Source of the DNA: Paractinoplanes polyasparticus
Lineage (GTDB): Bacteria; Actinomycetota; Actinomycetes; Mycobacteriales; Micromonosporaceae
NCBI RefSeq assembly: GCF_019710575.1
Contig: NZ_JAHWFK010000020.1
Location: 1-64,000 of the forward strand
DNA length: 64,000 nucleotides
Direction: 5' to 3'
Position numbers and translations under genes: made by a program. Under the pieces are notes generated by a model that was not told the origin of the DNA, ran no database searches, and saw only the letters and a program-made list of their open reading frames with translations. Positions 8,211 to 16,678 of the stretch are shown in pieces. How positions within the stretch are numbered: position 1 is the first letter of the stretch; every line of letters starts with the position of its first letter.

Positions 8211-8260
8211 TCAACGAACTCAGACTGTACTAGACCGGCTCCGGAATCCGCGAGCAGGGG

Positions 8261-8662
8261 TCACGCGAGGTACTCGCGCGCCTTGTCGATCAGGTCGATG
8301 CCGAGGCTGACGCGGACCGAGAGGTAGACGACGGCGCTCACGAAGATGAAGGTCGCGAGGCCGACGAGGGCTTTCACCGGCCAGGACTGGCGGCCTATCC
8401 AGTGCGTCCAGGAGAGGACGTGCTTCTTCGTGAACTCGAGCAGGTGGCGGGCCCAGGCGAACTCCACGGCCCAGATCGCCAGGCCGGCGATGACGATCGC
8501 CCAGCCGGGGCCGGGCAGGGGGATCGCCACGATGCCGACGGCGACGACGATGGCGCCCAGGACGGCGATGGTGATTTTGAGCGCGAGCCGGCCCGTCGGG
8601 TTGGCTCGGATCCTGTCCAGCACACCCGGACGGGCTTGGTCTTGGTCTGGTTTCGCAGTCAT
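8261..8662 (-). CDS. PGPGW-domain membrane protein (TIGR02611 family)
   Basis: 133 aa. Two closely spaced membrane segments (about residues 27-47 and 55-70) flank the signature PGPGW at residues 50-54, and a third segment lies near 98-118. TIGR02611 proteins are actinobacterial inner-membrane proteins of unknown function. First host gene after the tRNA; start ATG at 8662. Confidence 0.85.
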   Translation of the reverse strand: MTAKPDQDQARPGVLDRIRANPTGRLALKITIAVLGAIVVAVGIVAIPLPGPGWAIVIAGLAIWAVEFAWARHLLEFTKKHVLSWTHWIGRQSWPVKALVGLATFIFVSAVVYLSVRVSLGIDLIDKAREYLA

Positions 8663-8939
8663 TTCATCCCCCAGTGTCCCGGAGCCCCGTCACTACCCGG
8701 GAGGAATGGACGTTACCGGAGTAAGTCAACTGCTGGACCACCCGACGCCGGGCGGAACCGAGTACTTGGGGCAGAACAGTACAAGATATCGCTTTACGTC
8801 TTGTGCGAAAGGGTTTTCGGAACCGTCTTCCCACTACTGGGTGAGATCAGCGTATGGCGGAGCGTAACGACAGGGATCACCTGAGTATGGGAAACGCGGG
8901 GTTCACCAGCCTCGCAGCGGTGCCGGGGGGAGTTCGTCC
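8663..8939. promoter_or_regulatory. Divergent intergenic region upstream of ssgB
   Basis: 277 bases between the leftward PGPGW gene and rightward ssgB. It must hold both promoters. A purine-rich GGGGGGAG ribosome site precedes the ssgB ATG. I see no confident sigma-factor box or operator and no small RNA gene. Confidence 0.35.
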
Positions 8940-9371
8940 ATGAGTACCATTCGTCCAACGACCGTCGAGGTCGAGACCTCACTGCGGCTCGTAGCGCCTG
9001 ATGCCACGGCACTGCCCGTGCGTGCCAGCCTGCGTTACGACCCAGCCGACCCTTATGCGGTACACGTGTTGTTCCACGCAGAATCAGCCGGTGGGGAAGC
9101 CGTGAGCTGGTCCTTTGCGCGGGAGCTGCTCGTGACCGGGCTCGATGAGCCCGCGGGTATCGGAGACGTCCGGGTGTGGCCGTGGGCCACGCCGCGGGGC
9201 GACTTCGTTGCTCTTGCTTTGTCGTCTCCGGACGGCAATGCGCTGTTCGAGGTGCCTCGCAGCGTTCTTGTCCGATTCCTCCGTCGCACCTATGTGGTGG
9301 TGCCGCGGGGCCGGGAATCGGAACACCTGGACGTTGATGCGGCGGTGAATCGGTTGCTCGCCGGCCGATAG
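8940..9371 (+). CDS. ssgB: SsgA-like sporulation/cell-division protein, SsgB type
   Basis: 143 aa, the usual length. The whole protein is one SALP domain: an N-terminal TTVEVETSLRL strand, LPVRASLRYDPADPYAV, then WSFARELLVTGL and DVRVWPW. SALPs occur only in morphologically complex actinomycetes; SsgB recruits FtsZ to septum sites in sporulating hyphae with SsgA/SsgG. It stands alone, followed by a strong hairpin terminator. The SsgB assignment (rather than another SALP) rests on its overall similarity to the conserved type and is likely, not certain. Confidence 0.8.
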   Translation: MSTIRPTTVEVETSLRLVAPDATALPVRASLRYDPADPYAVHVLFHAESAGGEAVSWSFARELLVTGLDEPAGIGDVRVWPWATPRGDFVALALSSPDGNALFEVPRSVLVRFLRRTYVVVPRGRESEHLDVDAAVNRLLAGR

Positions 9372-9389
9372 CGAAGGAAAGCGACGGGG

Positions 9390-9430
9390 GCGACTCGCAC
9401 GGACACTGCCGGTCCGTACGGGTCGCTTTT
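9390..9430 (+). terminator. Rho-independent-like terminator after ssgB
   Basis: GCGACTCGCACGGAC (9390-9404) pairs with GTCCGTACGGGTCGC (9412-9426), with two non-Watson-Crick positions, around a 7-nt loop. TTTT (9427-9430) follows, 18 bases after the ssgB stop. Confidence 0.65.
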
Positions 9431-9521
9431 CCGTATACGGAACTTAAATCTCAAAACCGGACATTGGCCCCCAGAATTCAAGCGGAGCGGCGACCATTCG
9501 CCCAAGCTGCGTTTTGAACGG

Positions 9522-10409
9522 GTGCATCGCTGGTCAGAGCCAGTTACCGTCGGCGCGATGTCCATTGCTGCTCCGCGGCTCGAGGCCGCGACGACCACGT
9601 TCCGCCCGCCCGGCTGGGCGGGCGTCGGCACCTGCGCTCTGGACGCTACCTCGGCCCAGCCGCCGAGCCGGCTTCCCTTCCACGTCCTGCTGCTGGCCAC
9701 GGCCGGTCACGGCACGGTCGAGGTCGACTTCTTCGGGCACTCGTGCCGGCCCGGCACCCTGCTCTGGATTCGTCCCGGCCAGGCGTTGCGGGTCGGCCGC
9801 AACGGGCTGACCGCCTCGGTCGTCACCTTCGAGGAGAGGCTGGCCGGCGACGAGGCGCATCTGCACAGCCGCTGGCAGCTGCGCGGCGAGGACGAGGATG
9901 CGGTGATCAACGAGTTCGCCCAGCTCGCCGTCGACTGCGAACGGCACCCGCCGGGGCCGATCGCGGCCGACCTGCTGCGCCACCAGCTGCGGGTGCTGCT
10001 GCTGCGGATCGCTCTGCTGGCCGCGGCCGACGCGTCGGGTCCCGAGAGCCGCACGTACACCCGGTTCCGCGGGCTGCTCGAAGCAGGCCACCCGCACAGC
10101 CGCCGGGTCGAGGACTACGCCGAGGAACTGGGCTGCTCCGTGCGTACGCTGACCCGGGCCTGCCTGGCCGTGACCGGCCGCACCGCCAAGCAGGTGGTCG
10201 ACGACCGCGTCGCGCTGGAGGCCCGCCGGCTGCTCGCCTGCACCCCGCTCTCGGTGGCCGAGGTGGGTCGCCACCTGGGGTTTCCCGAGCCCACGAACTT
10301 CGGCCGCTTCTTCCACCGCGAGGTCGGCATGAGCCCGGGCCACTTCCGTTCCCAGGTCACGGCCGAGCCGCACGCCGCGATCCCGGCCCAGCGACGATCA
10401 TCTGACTGA
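9522..10409 (+). CDS. AraC-family transcriptional regulator
   Basis: 295 aa from GTG 9522; ATG 9558 (12 codons later) is an alternative start. The N-terminal half (residues 20-150) is an AraC-type cupin-like ligand domain. The C-terminal 100 residues hold two HTHs: VEDYAEELGCSVRTLTRACLA and LSVAEVGRHLGFPEPTNFGRFF, then the family ending REVGMSPGHFRSQ. It probably senses a small molecule and regulates an unlinked gene, since no metabolic gene is adjacent on its strand. The next gene, an Rrf2 regulator, begins 65 bases downstream. Confidence 0.85.
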   Translation: MHRWSEPVTVGAMSIAAPRLEAATTTFRPPGWAGVGTCALDATSAQPPSRLPFHVLLLATAGHGTVEVDFFGHSCRPGTLLWIRPGQALRVGRNGLTASVVTFEERLAGDEAHLHSRWQLRGEDEDAVINEFAQLAVDCERHPPGPIAADLLRHQLRVLLLRIALLAAADASGPESRTYTRFRGLLEAGHPHSRRVEDYAEELGCSVRTLTRACLAVTGRTAKQVVDDRVALEARRLLACTPLSVAEVGRHLGFPEPTNFGRFFHREVGMSPGHFRSQVTAEPHAAIPAQRRSSD

Positions 10410-10474
10410 GGGTAATTCCCACAAAACCGTGGGGTATGTGCGACTCGGTGGCGCGGAGAGGGCATGATGAATGG

Positions 10475-10930
10475 GTGCAGATCTCCGCGCGCGGCGACTA
10501 CGCGGTCCGGGCCGCGCTCAGTCTGGCGAGGGCCTACCCGGCACTGATGTCCGCCCAAGCCATCGCTCAAGACCAGGAAATGCCCCGCAAGTTCCTCGAG
10601 GCGGTGCTCGCCGATCTGCGCCGGGCCGGTGTCGTCCGAGCTCAGCGCGGCGCCGAGGGCGGCTACACATTGTCACAATCCCCGCGGGACGTGACGATCG
10701 GCCAGATCCTGCGTGCGGTCGACGGCCCGCTGGCCGGGGTGCGTGGCCTGCGTCCTGAAGAGACCCGATACACCGGCGCGGCGGAAAACCTGCCCAATCT
10801 CTGGGTCGCGGTCCGAGCCGCCGTACGCGAAGTGGTCGACGAGGTGAATCTGGCCGAGCTCATCAGCGGGCGGATGCCGGCGCACGTCCGCAAGCTGACC
10901 ACGCGCCCCGACGCGTGGCAGCCGCGCTGA
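10475..10930 (+). CDS. Rrf2-family transcriptional regulator
   Basis: 151 aa from GTG 10475, where the family's opening QISARGDYAVRAAL begins. The winged helix includes SAQAIAQDQEMPRKFLEAVLADLRRAGVV and wing RGAEGGYTL. IscR/NsrR members carry three cysteines in the region after the wing; this protein has none there (LRPEETRYTG), so Fe-S sensing is unlikely and it is more like CymR-type members. Target unknown. The small DUF4236 gene follows 67 bases downstream. Confidence 0.85.
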   Translation: MQISARGDYAVRAALSLARAYPALMSAQAIAQDQEMPRKFLEAVLADLRRAGVVRAQRGAEGGYTLSQSPRDVTIGQILRAVDGPLAGVRGLRPEETRYTGAAENLPNLWVAVRAAVREVVDEVNLAELISGRMPAHVRKLTTRPDAWQPR

Positions 10931-10997
10931 CGTTTGCCAATTTCTCCCACCGGGAATCATTCGGACGTCCGAACGAACCTTTGGGAGGGACGTACCG

Positions 10998-11183
10998 ATG
11001 GGCCTCGTTTTCCGCAAGCGTAAGAAGTTCGGCCCGTTGATCCTGAACTTCACCGAGAACGGTTACTCCTCGTGGAGCCTCAAGATCGGCCGCTGGTCGT
11101 GGAACTCGCGCAGCCGCGCACACCGCTATGACCTGCCCGGCCCGTTCTCGTGGAAGCAGGACAAGGACAAGAGCCGCTCCTAA
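10998..11183 (+). CDS. DUF4236 small protein
   Basis: 61 aa, with a GGGAGGG ribosome site about 8 bases before the ATG. Opens MGLVFRKRKKFGPLILNFT and continues with a basic, beta-rich Ser/Trp stretch; DUF4236 is a short domain with the same F(R/K)-x-GP-(L/I)x-L(N/S) opening. No catalytic residue known. It may be cotranscribed with the Rrf2 gene upstream. Converges with the next, leftward gene (overlap of 4 bases). Confidence 0.75.
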   Translation: MGLVFRKRKKFGPLILNFTENGYSSWSLKIGRWSWNSRSRAHRYDLPGPFSWKQDKDKSRS

Positions 11184-12079
11184 GCAGATATGACGACGTC
11201 CCCGCCGAGCCGCCCGTGTGACGGCCGGCGGGTGACTGTCCCCGCGTCGACCAGCGTGTGCAGCACCCGCGTGGCGTCCGCGGCCCGATAGACCGTCTCG
11301 GTCAGCGCGAACGTGCGCAGCTCGGTCACCGTCGCCTCGCCCGCCTCGGCCAGATGGGACAGCAGTTCGCGGCGCAGCGGACCGGGATGCGGCGTCAGCG
11401 AGATGTCGATCAGGTGCCGCTCCGGGTCGCCGGGATCGCGGTAGCGGACCCCCGCGAACTCGTCGACCGACCACAGCGCCTCCTTGAAGCCCTCGAGGCT
11501 CTTGCCGGCCGTGGTGGCGTAGACCAGCAGCTCGCCCGGTTCCTCCGAGTCGGCCAGCTCGACCTGCGTGAACAGCGGCCAACCGGCTCGGTAGGCGTCG
11601 GCCGACGAGCCCGGCGGCAGCACCAGCAGCATCTCGGACGGTTTGCCGGCGGTCAGCGCGGCCACGGTGGCCGGCGCGGGCGGCATGCTGCCCGATGCGT
11701 CGAGAAACCCCAGCACGGGTACGCGTTGAGCCCCGACCGCCTTGAGGCCGACCGGCAGCCGTCCGTCCGTTCCGCCCGAGATCGTGTGCACGGCCAGCCC
11801 GGCCCCCGCGCCCGATTCGGCGGAGATCGTCTTGAGCCGCGGGTCGATCGCCCCCAGGTCGTCGCCGGTGGCCACCATGATCAATTCCCGGCCCCGGACG
11901 AGATCGGACTGCTCAGCCAGCACCCGCATGGCCGCCTCGGCCGAGACGCCGGCGTCGCTGTCGGCATAGCCGTGGGCGTAAATCACCCGCCGGGCACGGT
12001 GCAACGCGGCGGGCGCCCAGGCCTCGAGGTGCCTGACCAGCAGTTCCCGCTTGACGGTGGCGATCGATGAAGAGGACAT
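11180..12079 (-). CDS. Hypothetical protein with C-terminal winged helix
   Basis: 299 aa, soluble. The first 190 residues are alternating alpha/beta, with motifs such as VIYAHGYADSDAGVSAEAA and LVYATTAGKSLEGFKEAL. The last 70 residues look like a winged-helix domain (LLSHLAEAGEATVTELRTFALTETVYRAADATRVLHTLVDAGTVTRR). The layout resembles TcmP (three-Cys-motif partner) proteins, but this is not certain. Divergent from the TPR gene, with 67 bases between the chosen starts. Confidence 0.55.
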   Translation of the reverse strand: MSSSSIATVKRELLVRHLEAWAPAALHRARRVIYAHGYADSDAGVSAEAAMRVLAEQSDLVRGRELIMVATGDDLGAIDPRLKTISAESGAGAGLAVHTISGGTDGRLPVGLKAVGAQRVPVLGFLDASGSMPPAPATVAALTAGKPSEMLLVLPPGSSADAYRAGWPLFTQVELADSEEPGELLVYATTAGKSLEGFKEALWSVDEFAGVRYRDPGDPERHLIDISLTPHPGPLRRELLSHLAEAGEATVTELRTFALTETVYRAADATRVLHTLVDAGTVTRRPSHGRLGGDVVISA

Positions 12080-12146
12080 ATGCGAGTTCTACAGTGTCCG
12101 AGAAGCGAGGAGTTCGCAACCTTGCACTTGTACCTACAGTGGTCAC

Positions 12147-13721
12147 GTGAGCACTATGGGAAACGTGGCCCCTCCGCAGCTCGCCGAACTCACCGCGCGC
12201 GCCCAGACGCTGACGTCTGAAGGCGATCTTGCCGGTGCGCGCCGGGTGCTGGCCAATGTGCTCGATCCGGTCGACGTCACCGACCCCCGTCACGCCACCG
12301 CTGACCTGGCCCTGGCGGCCGCGTTGCACGCCCGCATCCTGATCGCGCTGGGCGACGCCCACGGGGCCCGGCTGTGGGCCGAGTACGCCCACGTCGCCGA
12401 GGAACGCCTGCACGGCCCCCACCACGACCGTACGGTCGGCGCCGCCGCCACCCACGCCGCCGTGCTCCAGCGCGTCGGCCACTTCGGCCGGGCCGCCCAG
12501 GTCTACCGCCAGCTCGTCGGCGACCTCGCCGAAATCGACGGCCCCGACTCGCCGCGGGTGCTCGCGGCCGAGGCCGACCTGGCCACCGCCGAGCACGCGG
12601 CCGGTCACTGCACCGCGGCCCGGTCCCGGCTCACGGCGGCCTGGCGGCGGCACGTCAAGCGGTACGGCGAAGCGTCCGCCCCCGGCATCAAGATGCTGGC
12701 CCGGTTGGGCGCGATGGAACGCGAATGCGGCCGCGACGCCGAATCCCACGAGCACCTGGCCCAGGCGCAAGAGTTGTGCGCGCGTTACCTGCCCTCCGAC
12801 CACCCGCTGGTCCGCCAGGTCACAGCCCTCGCCGCCGCTCCGGTCACCGGCAAGCACGTCTGCGGCCGCGTCGAGCAGTCCGACGGCCCCGGCGTCACCA
12901 CGGTGGGTGCGCCCGGCGTACGCACCCTGCCGTTCCCGCGGCGTCCCACGGTGCCCGAGCCCGACCCGTCCGCCGACCCCGCGCAGCCGCCGCCCGACAA
13001 CCGCCCCACCGACCCCAACGGCTCGGTCTACCAGCAGCCGCTCTACCTGGCCGACGTGCACCAGGCGCCCGGCGACCTGACCGGCCGTCACGCCCGCGCC
13101 GACACCCCGCCGCCGGTCCCCGGCCGTCGCGCTCCCGACTACGGCCCCGACGGCCGCCCTCAGCCGGTCGGTTCGGCTCCCGCGAGCACCTACACGCTCC
13201 CACCGAACTCGCAGCATCTTCCCGTACGGACGGAGCCCGCCCCCGCCCCCGTCGGTCGCCGCCGTCAGCCCTTCCTGCTGGCCGCCGTCCTGGTGGCCGG
13301 TGTGGCCGCCGCCGTGGCCGTGGTCGCCCTGACCCTGCCCGACGCCAACGGCAACGAAAACCCGGCCGCCGCCCTCACCACCCCTGCCCCCGCGGCCTCG
13401 TCACCGGCCGCGGCCGCGCCGGCCAAGCCCACCACCCGTCCACCCAAGGCCGACCCGGGCGCCCCCACCGCCGTCAAGCTGCGCGACAGCCGCGACAGCG
13501 TCCTGCTCCAGTGGACGTACCCGAGGAACTCGGAGGGCCCGGTGCTGGTCTCCGGCGGCCGGGCCGGCCAGCCGCAGAAGCCGTTCCAGCAGCTCCCCGC
13601 GGGCAGCGCCGACTACGTCGTCTACGGCCTCAACGAGCAGCTGAACTACTGCTTCACGATCTCGGTCGCCTACGGCACGAACAACATCGCCCGCTCGGTC
13701 CCGGTCTGCACCAAGCGCTGA
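12147..13721 (+). CDS. TPR-repeat membrane protein with extracellular FN3 domain
   Basis: 524 aa from GTG 12147. The frame is open to 12051, but that part overlaps the divergent gene. Residues 10-230 are tetratricopeptide-like helical repeats rich in Ala/Leu/Glu. Residues 235-370 form a Pro-rich linker, one membrane segment lies near 373-396 (LLAAVLVAGVAAAVAVVAL), followed by an Ala/Pro/Thr linker. Residues 440-524 are a fibronectin type III-like fold (VKLRDSRDSVLLQWTYP ... YCFTISVAYG). It is predicted to have a cytoplasmic TPR and an outside FN3. Such proteins in Micromonosporaceae have no known function; a scaffold role is inference. Confidence 0.75.
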   Translation: MSTMGNVAPPQLAELTARAQTLTSEGDLAGARRVLANVLDPVDVTDPRHATADLALAAALHARILIALGDAHGARLWAEYAHVAEERLHGPHHDRTVGAAATHAAVLQRVGHFGRAAQVYRQLVGDLAEIDGPDSPRVLAAEADLATAEHAAGHCTAARSRLTAAWRRHVKRYGEASAPGIKMLARLGAMERECGRDAESHEHLAQAQELCARYLPSDHPLVRQVTALAAAPVTGKHVCGRVEQSDGPGVTTVGAPGVRTLPFPRRPTVPEPDPSADPAQPPPDNRPTDPNGSVYQQPLYLADVHQAPGDLTGRHARADTPPPVPGRRAPDYGPDGRPQPVGSAPASTYTLPPNSQHLPVRTEPAPAPVGRRRQPFLLAAVLVAGVAAAVAVVALTLPDANGNENPAAALTTPAPAASSPAAAAPAKPTTRPPKADPGAPTAVKLRDSRDSVLLQWTYPRNSEGPVLVSGGRAGQPQKPFQQLPAGSADYVVYGLNEQLNYCFTISVAYGTNNIARSVPVCTKR

Positions 13722-13749
13722 CCGCCCCGCGCCGGCGCCGAGCGACCGC

Positions 13750-14337
13750 TCAGTTCCGGGCCGCGCCCAGCGCTGACGACCGCCCGTCGACAGCGTCCGG
13801 CCCGGTCGGCCGCGCGGAGCGTCCGCGGTCGGCCCGGCGTACCTGGAAACCGGCAGCTGACAGCGCGAGGTCCACCTCGCCGGGGTCCCCGTCGATCAGC
13901 ACCTCGAAGGTCAGGGAGTCCCTGGGGTTGAGGATCGGCGGATCCAGTTCGATCGCGGAGGCCGTGACCTTCCTCGGCGCGACCCTGCGGTCCTTGGTGC
14001 TCCCGTCCGCGTGAAAGGTCACCGCCGCGGTCAGCAACTTCGCCGGTGAGACGTCCAGCACGAGGCGGGTCGCGAGGTCCGACTTCTTCAGTTCGATGCG
14101 TCCGCGGTTCGCCAGCCGGACGACGATGACCCGCGGGTCGCCGGCCGAGGTGCCCTGCCAGCTGAAAGTCATGCCGGTCCGGTCGATCTCGCCGGTCCGG
14201 GGAATGAGTGCGGTGTTCTGCGAGACGCTCCAGACCAGGAGCTTCGATCGGCCGTGGCGGAACTTGTAGATCGTGAACCAGAGACCGGCCAGGGCCACGA
14301 CCACGGCCGCGGTCGTGGCCCACGCTGCTGCGGTCAC
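13750..14337 (-). CDS. Hypothetical membrane-anchored protein
   Basis: 195 aa from GTG 14337, which overlaps the TGA of the upstream HTH gene (GTGA), so translation is probably coupled. An N-terminal membrane helix (residues 3-23) is followed by a basic stretch and a beta-rich domain (VIVVRLANRGRIELKKSDL ... PRDSLTFEVLIDG) resembling small immunoglobulin-like folds. The C-terminus is disordered. No family recognised. Confidence 0.6.
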   Translation of the reverse strand: MTAAAWATTAAVVVALAGLWFTIYKFRHGRSKLLVWSVSQNTALIPRTGEIDRTGMTFSWQGTSAGDPRVIVVRLANRGRIELKKSDLATRLVLDVSPAKLLTAAVTFHADGSTKDRRVAPRKVTASAIELDPPILNPRDSLTFEVLIDGDPGEVDLALSAAGFQVRRADRGRSARPTGPDAVDGRSSALGAARN

Positions 14338-15095
14338 TCTTCGATCCAGCGTCGCAGCAGGGCCCGGAATCCACGACGAGGCCGGTCCTCCGGGTCCTCG
14401 CTCGAAGCGTTCGACACGGCGGGAATCAGGCGGAGCGGAGTCCTCCGGCCCGACGTGGGCCCGGCGCCCGGAGTGGAGGAAATGGGCAGTGCCGATCCGG
14501 CGGCGATGTTGGCCGGGTCGGCAAGGGCGAGCGGCCCCCGTCGGCCGGCGGGAGGAGTGCTGTCGGCGAGAGTGATCGGTGCCGGCCGGGCTGCGGTGGG
14601 AATGTCATCCGCGCTGTACCGGGGTTGGGCGCGGCCGAGGCTGCCGATCCAGTCTTCGAGGTCGACTTCCTCGCGGGCGTCCACGGCGCGGGGGCTCGGC
14701 AATGTCTGCGCAGCATGGGTGCGTCTGCGCGCTGCCGGGCCTTCTTCTCCTCCTGCTGGGCGACCAGATTGCGGCGGCCGACCTCGTACAGCTGCCAGAC
14801 CTTGTCCAGTTCCTCTGTGGTGAGTTCGCGGCCGACCGCGGCCAGCGCGTCCAGCAGATCCTGCACGGACTGCCGGCCCTTGGCGGTGCCGTTCACCGTG
14901 GTGCTCATGGTGCTCTTCGGCAGCCCCGACTTCTGGGCTGTCCGCTCGAGCGTGAGGTTGGTCGAGCGGATCAACTCGCGGAGGTACTCGGCCAGTTCCC
15001 GCGCGGGGCGGTCGGCGGGTATGGGCTTGAACGCCTTGGGGGCCAGGAGCGCAGATCCAGCTCAGGGCCTTGTGCGCGCGGTTCAGGTTTTGCAT
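14334..15095 (-). pseudogene. XRE-type HTH protein with two frame switches
   Basis: The start (ATG 15095, MQNLNRAHKAL) and the end (REEVDLEDWIGSLG ... RALLRRWIEE, stop at 14334) lie in one frame. The middle, which is clearly protein-coding, lies in another: ELAEYLRELIRSTNLTLERTAQKSGLPKSTMSTTVNG is an XRE helix-turn-helix, and it continues to EEKKARQRADAPMLRR. The middle frame has a stop at 15062-15064, so the first switch lies between 15061 and about 15000 and the second near 14690-14720. An alternative is two separate genes, the second starting at a GTG near 14685. The C-terminal frame is coupled by overlap to the next gene. Confidence 0.5.
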
Positions 15096-15110
15096 CGTAG
15101 GGGCGGATGG

Positions 15111-15505
15111 CAATCCCGGCATCGGTCTCACGGCCGCGCGACCGTTCGGGATGCGGGGTCCCTTCTGCCACGGGGATCCCGCGGCCACCGCCCGCGTATC
15201 AGTGAAGACTCAATAACGCACGGTAATCGCGCCGGAAATGCGTCGGCAATTCCCGAGATATCTTCGGATCGAGATCATTCCGCAATTTGATCGACGTGCT
15301 CCGGTCGCCCGGCGCAATGACAGCGGGGCGGGCCGGAGCCTGGGCCGTCATGGCCTCCGCGGAGAGCAAGGGGCCCGGCGCGCCGATGCGACGCGGCCGG
15401 TCGTCCGCCATACGTCGATCGGTGGATTGGCGGACGAGGCGGTGGACGCGGGGGAGCAGTACATCGGTCGATTCGGGCGGGGCCGGGCGGCCGAAAACTG
15501 AGGGC
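15111..15505. other. Intergenic stretch upstream of the DUF418 gene
   Basis: About 395 bases. The rightward frame is open across much of it, but codon use is poor and the family start is at 15506. The segment 15195-15300 is AT-richer and probably holds promoters for both directions. No RNA gene or repeat seen. Confidence 0.35.
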
Positions 15506-16678
15506 ATGACTGTCGAGCTTGTATCTGCCATGGCCGGGCCGGTTGGCGTGCGGGAGCGGGCGTTGGCGCCCGACCTCGCGCGGGGGCTCATGCTGGCGCT
15601 CATCGCGCTGGCCAACTCGGTCGTTTACCTCTATGCGAGGCCCTACGGGGTGCGGCAGCACATCGTGGGGGACGGGCTCGTGGACCGGATCGTCAGCGTC
15701 GTCACGGTGACCACCGTGGACGGCCGGGCTTATCCGATGTTCGCGGCCCTTTTCGCGTACGGGGTGGTGCAGATCATGCAGAGGCAGCGCGCCGCCGGCG
15801 CGTCGCTCGCCGACGCGAAGAGATTGCTGCGGCGGCGTAGCTGGTGGCTCGTCGCGTTCGGGTTCGCGCACGCCCTGCTGCTGTTCCCGGGGGACATCCT
15901 CGGGCTGTACGGCGTGGCCGGCTTCATCCTGGTCGCGCTCACGGGGGTGTCCGACCGGAAGCTGCTGATCGCGGCGGGCTGCTGGCTTTTCGTGGTCGCG
16001 CTGGTGCAGGGCGCGGCCTACATGGCGCCGCCGTCGGGGGAGCGGTCGTTCTTCTGGTCGTTCGAGACGGCCGATCCGTGGCGGGCCATGGCTCTGCGGC
16101 CGTTCGAGTGGCTGATGACGCCGGCCGGCGTGCTCGGCGTGGGCAGCGCCGTCCTGGTCGGCACCTGGGCCGCGCGGCGGGGCGTCCTCGCCGATCCGGC
16201 GGCGCACCGGACGCTGCTGGTCCGGACGGCGGTGGCCGGGTTGACGACGGCGGTCGTGGGCGGGCTGCCGGCGGGGCTGGCGGTCGGGCACTTCTGGGCG
16301 CCGGACACGACGCTCGCGCTGTGGGGAATCTCGGCGCTGCACGCGGTGACCGGTGTGGCCGGTGGTCTGGGTTATGCGGCGCTGATCGGTCTGCTGGCGA
16401 TCCGGGCGCGGGGGCCGGTGGTGACCGCGCTGGCCGCCACGGGGCAGCGGTCGCTCAGCTGCTACCTGTTCCAGTCGGTGGTGTTCGTGGCGCTGCTGGC
16501 GCCGTGGACGCTCGGGCTGGGCGCGACGATCAGCACCGGCGTCGTGGCGCTGCTGGCCCTGGGAACGTGGCTGGTGTCGGTCGCGCTGGCCGACCTGTTG
16601 CGGCGGGCCGGATGGCGTGGGCCGGCCGAAATTGTGTTGCGCCGGCTGACGTACCGCAGAGGCAAGATGACGGTGTGA
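15506..16678 (+). CDS. DUF418 multi-pass membrane protein
   Basis: 390 aa from ATG 15506. About ten membrane helices; N-terminal LAPDLARGLMLALIALAN corresponds to the family's conserved first helix, and the C-terminal third has the DUF418 signature region around TGQRSLSCYLFQSVVF. DUF418 proteins (YeiB/YxaH-like) are proposed acyltransferase-like or transport proteins; the substrate is unknown. The stop overlaps the GTG of the sensor kinase, so the three genes to 18470 form one operon and the kinase may sense something handled by this protein (inference). Confidence 0.85.
   Translation: MTVELVSAMAGPVGVRERALAPDLARGLMLALIALANSVVYLYARPYGVRQHIVGDGLVDRIVSVVTVTTVDGRAYPMFAALFAYGVVQIMQRQRAAGASLADAKRLLRRRSWWLVAFGFAHALLLFPGDILGLYGVAGFILVALTGVSDRKLLIAAGCWLFVVALVQGAAYMAPPSGERSFFWSFETADPWRAMALRPFEWLMTPAGVLGVGSAVLVGTWAARRGVLADPAAHRTLLVRTAVAGLTTAVVGGLPAGLAVGHFWAPDTTLALWGISALHAVTGVAGGLGYAALIGLLAIRARGPVVTALAATGQRSLSCYLFQSVVFVALLAPWTLGLGATISTGVVALLALGTWLVSVALADLLRRAGWRGPAEIVLRRLTYRRGKMTV

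Noticed and set aside
11913-13217. 434-codon leftward frame over the TPR gene
   Set aside because: Gly/Arg/Val shadow; TPR/FN3 product is the real one.
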